In this document: one piece after another, positions 49,609 to 50,054 of the stretch | How the letters are laid out: each line of letters starts with the position of its first letter | Numbering within the stretch: the stretch's first letter is position 1 | Origin: Bordetella parapertussis | GTDB lineage: Bacteria; Pseudomonadota; Gammaproteobacteria; Burkholderiales; Burkholderiaceae_C | DNA length: 50,054 bases | Direction of reading: 5' to 3' | NCBI GenBank assembly: GCA_945870575.1 | Contig: CAMBSK010000019.1 | Location: 1 to 50,054 of the forward strand | The notes under the pieces: generated by a model | Told to the model about the DNA's origin: nothing | Database searches by the model: none | The model's input: the letters and a program-made list of their open reading frames with translations, nothing else | Translations under genes and position numbers: made by a program

Positions 49609-50054
49609 CTAGGTATATTGATTCTTTGAAAAACTATATATATTTCCAGGAAACTTAGTTCCAAGTTTAACATATTCAAAAGCAGATTCAATTGTGTTTT
49701 CATGAATCAAACCTGCTTCATGAGCACATTTATGAACATAATTTTTACCATGTTTAAATTGCATTCCATTTAATGTAAAAATAGAGAAACTTTCGGAGTT
49801 TTCGTCTAAATTTAAGTCAAAGCATAGGACGCCATTATTATTTAGAATCCTAGCTGTCTGCACAAGCAATTCTTCAAGTTTGGAGAAATATATAAAAACA
49901 CTTGAAGCAATAACTATATCGTAATGGCTTGAATGGCATTCGTTTAAATATTGCAATATATCTATTTCAATAAGCTCATCATATATTTTTTTTTGGCGTG
50001 CTAATTCAATCATGCTTGATGATAGATCAACACCACACAAATATTTTGACTCCT
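49609..50054 (-). CDS. SAM-dependent methyltransferase, partial (start lies beyond the window)
   Basis: A class I methyltransferase C-terminal portion. The end of motif I/II reads ESKYLCGVDLSSSMIELARQ, followed by YDIVIASSVFIYFSKLEELL (motif IV/V region) and ARILNNNGVLCFDLNLDE. The frame stays open through 50054 with no start codon needed, so the gene continues past the window. It is visibly A+T-rich compared with the fds region. Substrate unknown. The glycine-rich motif I is outside the window. Confidence 0.75.
   Translation of the reverse strand, partial: ESKYLCGVDLSSSMIELARQKKIYDELIEIDILQYLNECHSSHYDIVIASSVFIYFSKLEELLVQTARILNNNGVLCFDLNLDENSESFSIFTLNGMQFKHGKNYVHKCAHEAGLIHENTIESAFEYVKLGTKFPGNIYSFSKNQYT

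Noticed and set aside
1..50054. CRISPR array, insertion sequence or rRNA operon
   Set aside because: No regularly spaced repeats, no transposase gene and no rRNA sequence were found.

Overview
The window reads as chromosome from a betaproteobacterium, most likely order Burkholderiales. Grounds are the gene families and their order: ubiH-dsbC-M61 peptidase, dusB-fis-purH, hemL/thiD facing a rubredoxin, yqgE-ruvX-pyrR-pyrB-pyrX, and an fdsGBA-fdhD-fdsD formate dehydrogenase operon with a divergent FdsR-type regulator. Most of it is ordinary moderately GC-rich coding DNA. The first ~3.7 kb, a patch around 18.3-19.0 kb and the last ~0.65 kb are visibly A+T-rich and look accessory.

Left end (1-3774): a frameshifted BLUF blue-light receptor remnant; a protein with a truncated-globin-like half that lacks the proximal histidine, followed by a possibly YbjN-like half; a small stand-alone MASE1-like membrane protein; an exported YVTN/YncE-type beta-propeller; an orphan plus-strand terminator that may end a small RNA; and a decayed antibiotic-biosynthesis-monooxygenase-like gene. 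3775-9924: acyl-CoA metabolism, with an acyl-CoA ligase, a membrane-anchored alpha/beta hydrolase and a PaaF-type hydratase on the minus strand, divergent from paaG-paaI-paaK on the plus strand. 9931-18261: housekeeping genes (M61 peptidase, dsbC, ubiH-like, ychF, yqaA, dusB, fis, purH).

18262-20720 is a small accessory patch: a REP-like half repeat, two small unknown genes, a DUF4143-type ATPase and an orphan ribbon-helix-helix antitoxin with an inverted repeat before its start. 20720-29134 holds an HpaI-type aldolase with an Ldh_2-type dehydrogenase, a TIM-barrel amidohydrolase with an FmdB zinc ribbon, a small outer-membrane barrel, hemL, thiD, rubredoxin and photolyase. 29159-32934 is a tightly overlapping pyrimidine operon whose last gene is a dihydroorotase homologue lacking metal ligands. 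It is followed by a perfect 29-bp inverted repeat.

32950-49320 forms a coherent redox and molybdenum block: flavocytochrome c sulfide dehydrogenase (fccAB), modE, a phosphate-selective-type porin leading modABC, a second small outer-membrane barrel, and the Mo-dependent NAD-linked formate dehydrogenase operon with an oxalate/formate-type transporter and fdsR. A 9-bp-arm palindrome between modE and the porin is a candidate Mo box. The simplest model is that the porin and ModABC import molybdate, which feeds the bis-MGD cofactor of FdsA. FdhD sulfurates the cofactor, the OFA-type carrier moves formate or oxalate, and FdsR and ModE tune expression. The window ends with tRNA-Arg(CCT), a short unassigned reading frame and a partial AT-rich methyltransferase.

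The best candidates for something undescribed are the His-less globin-like/YbjN-like protein beside the BLUF remnant, and the ModE-linked porin that leads the mod operon.
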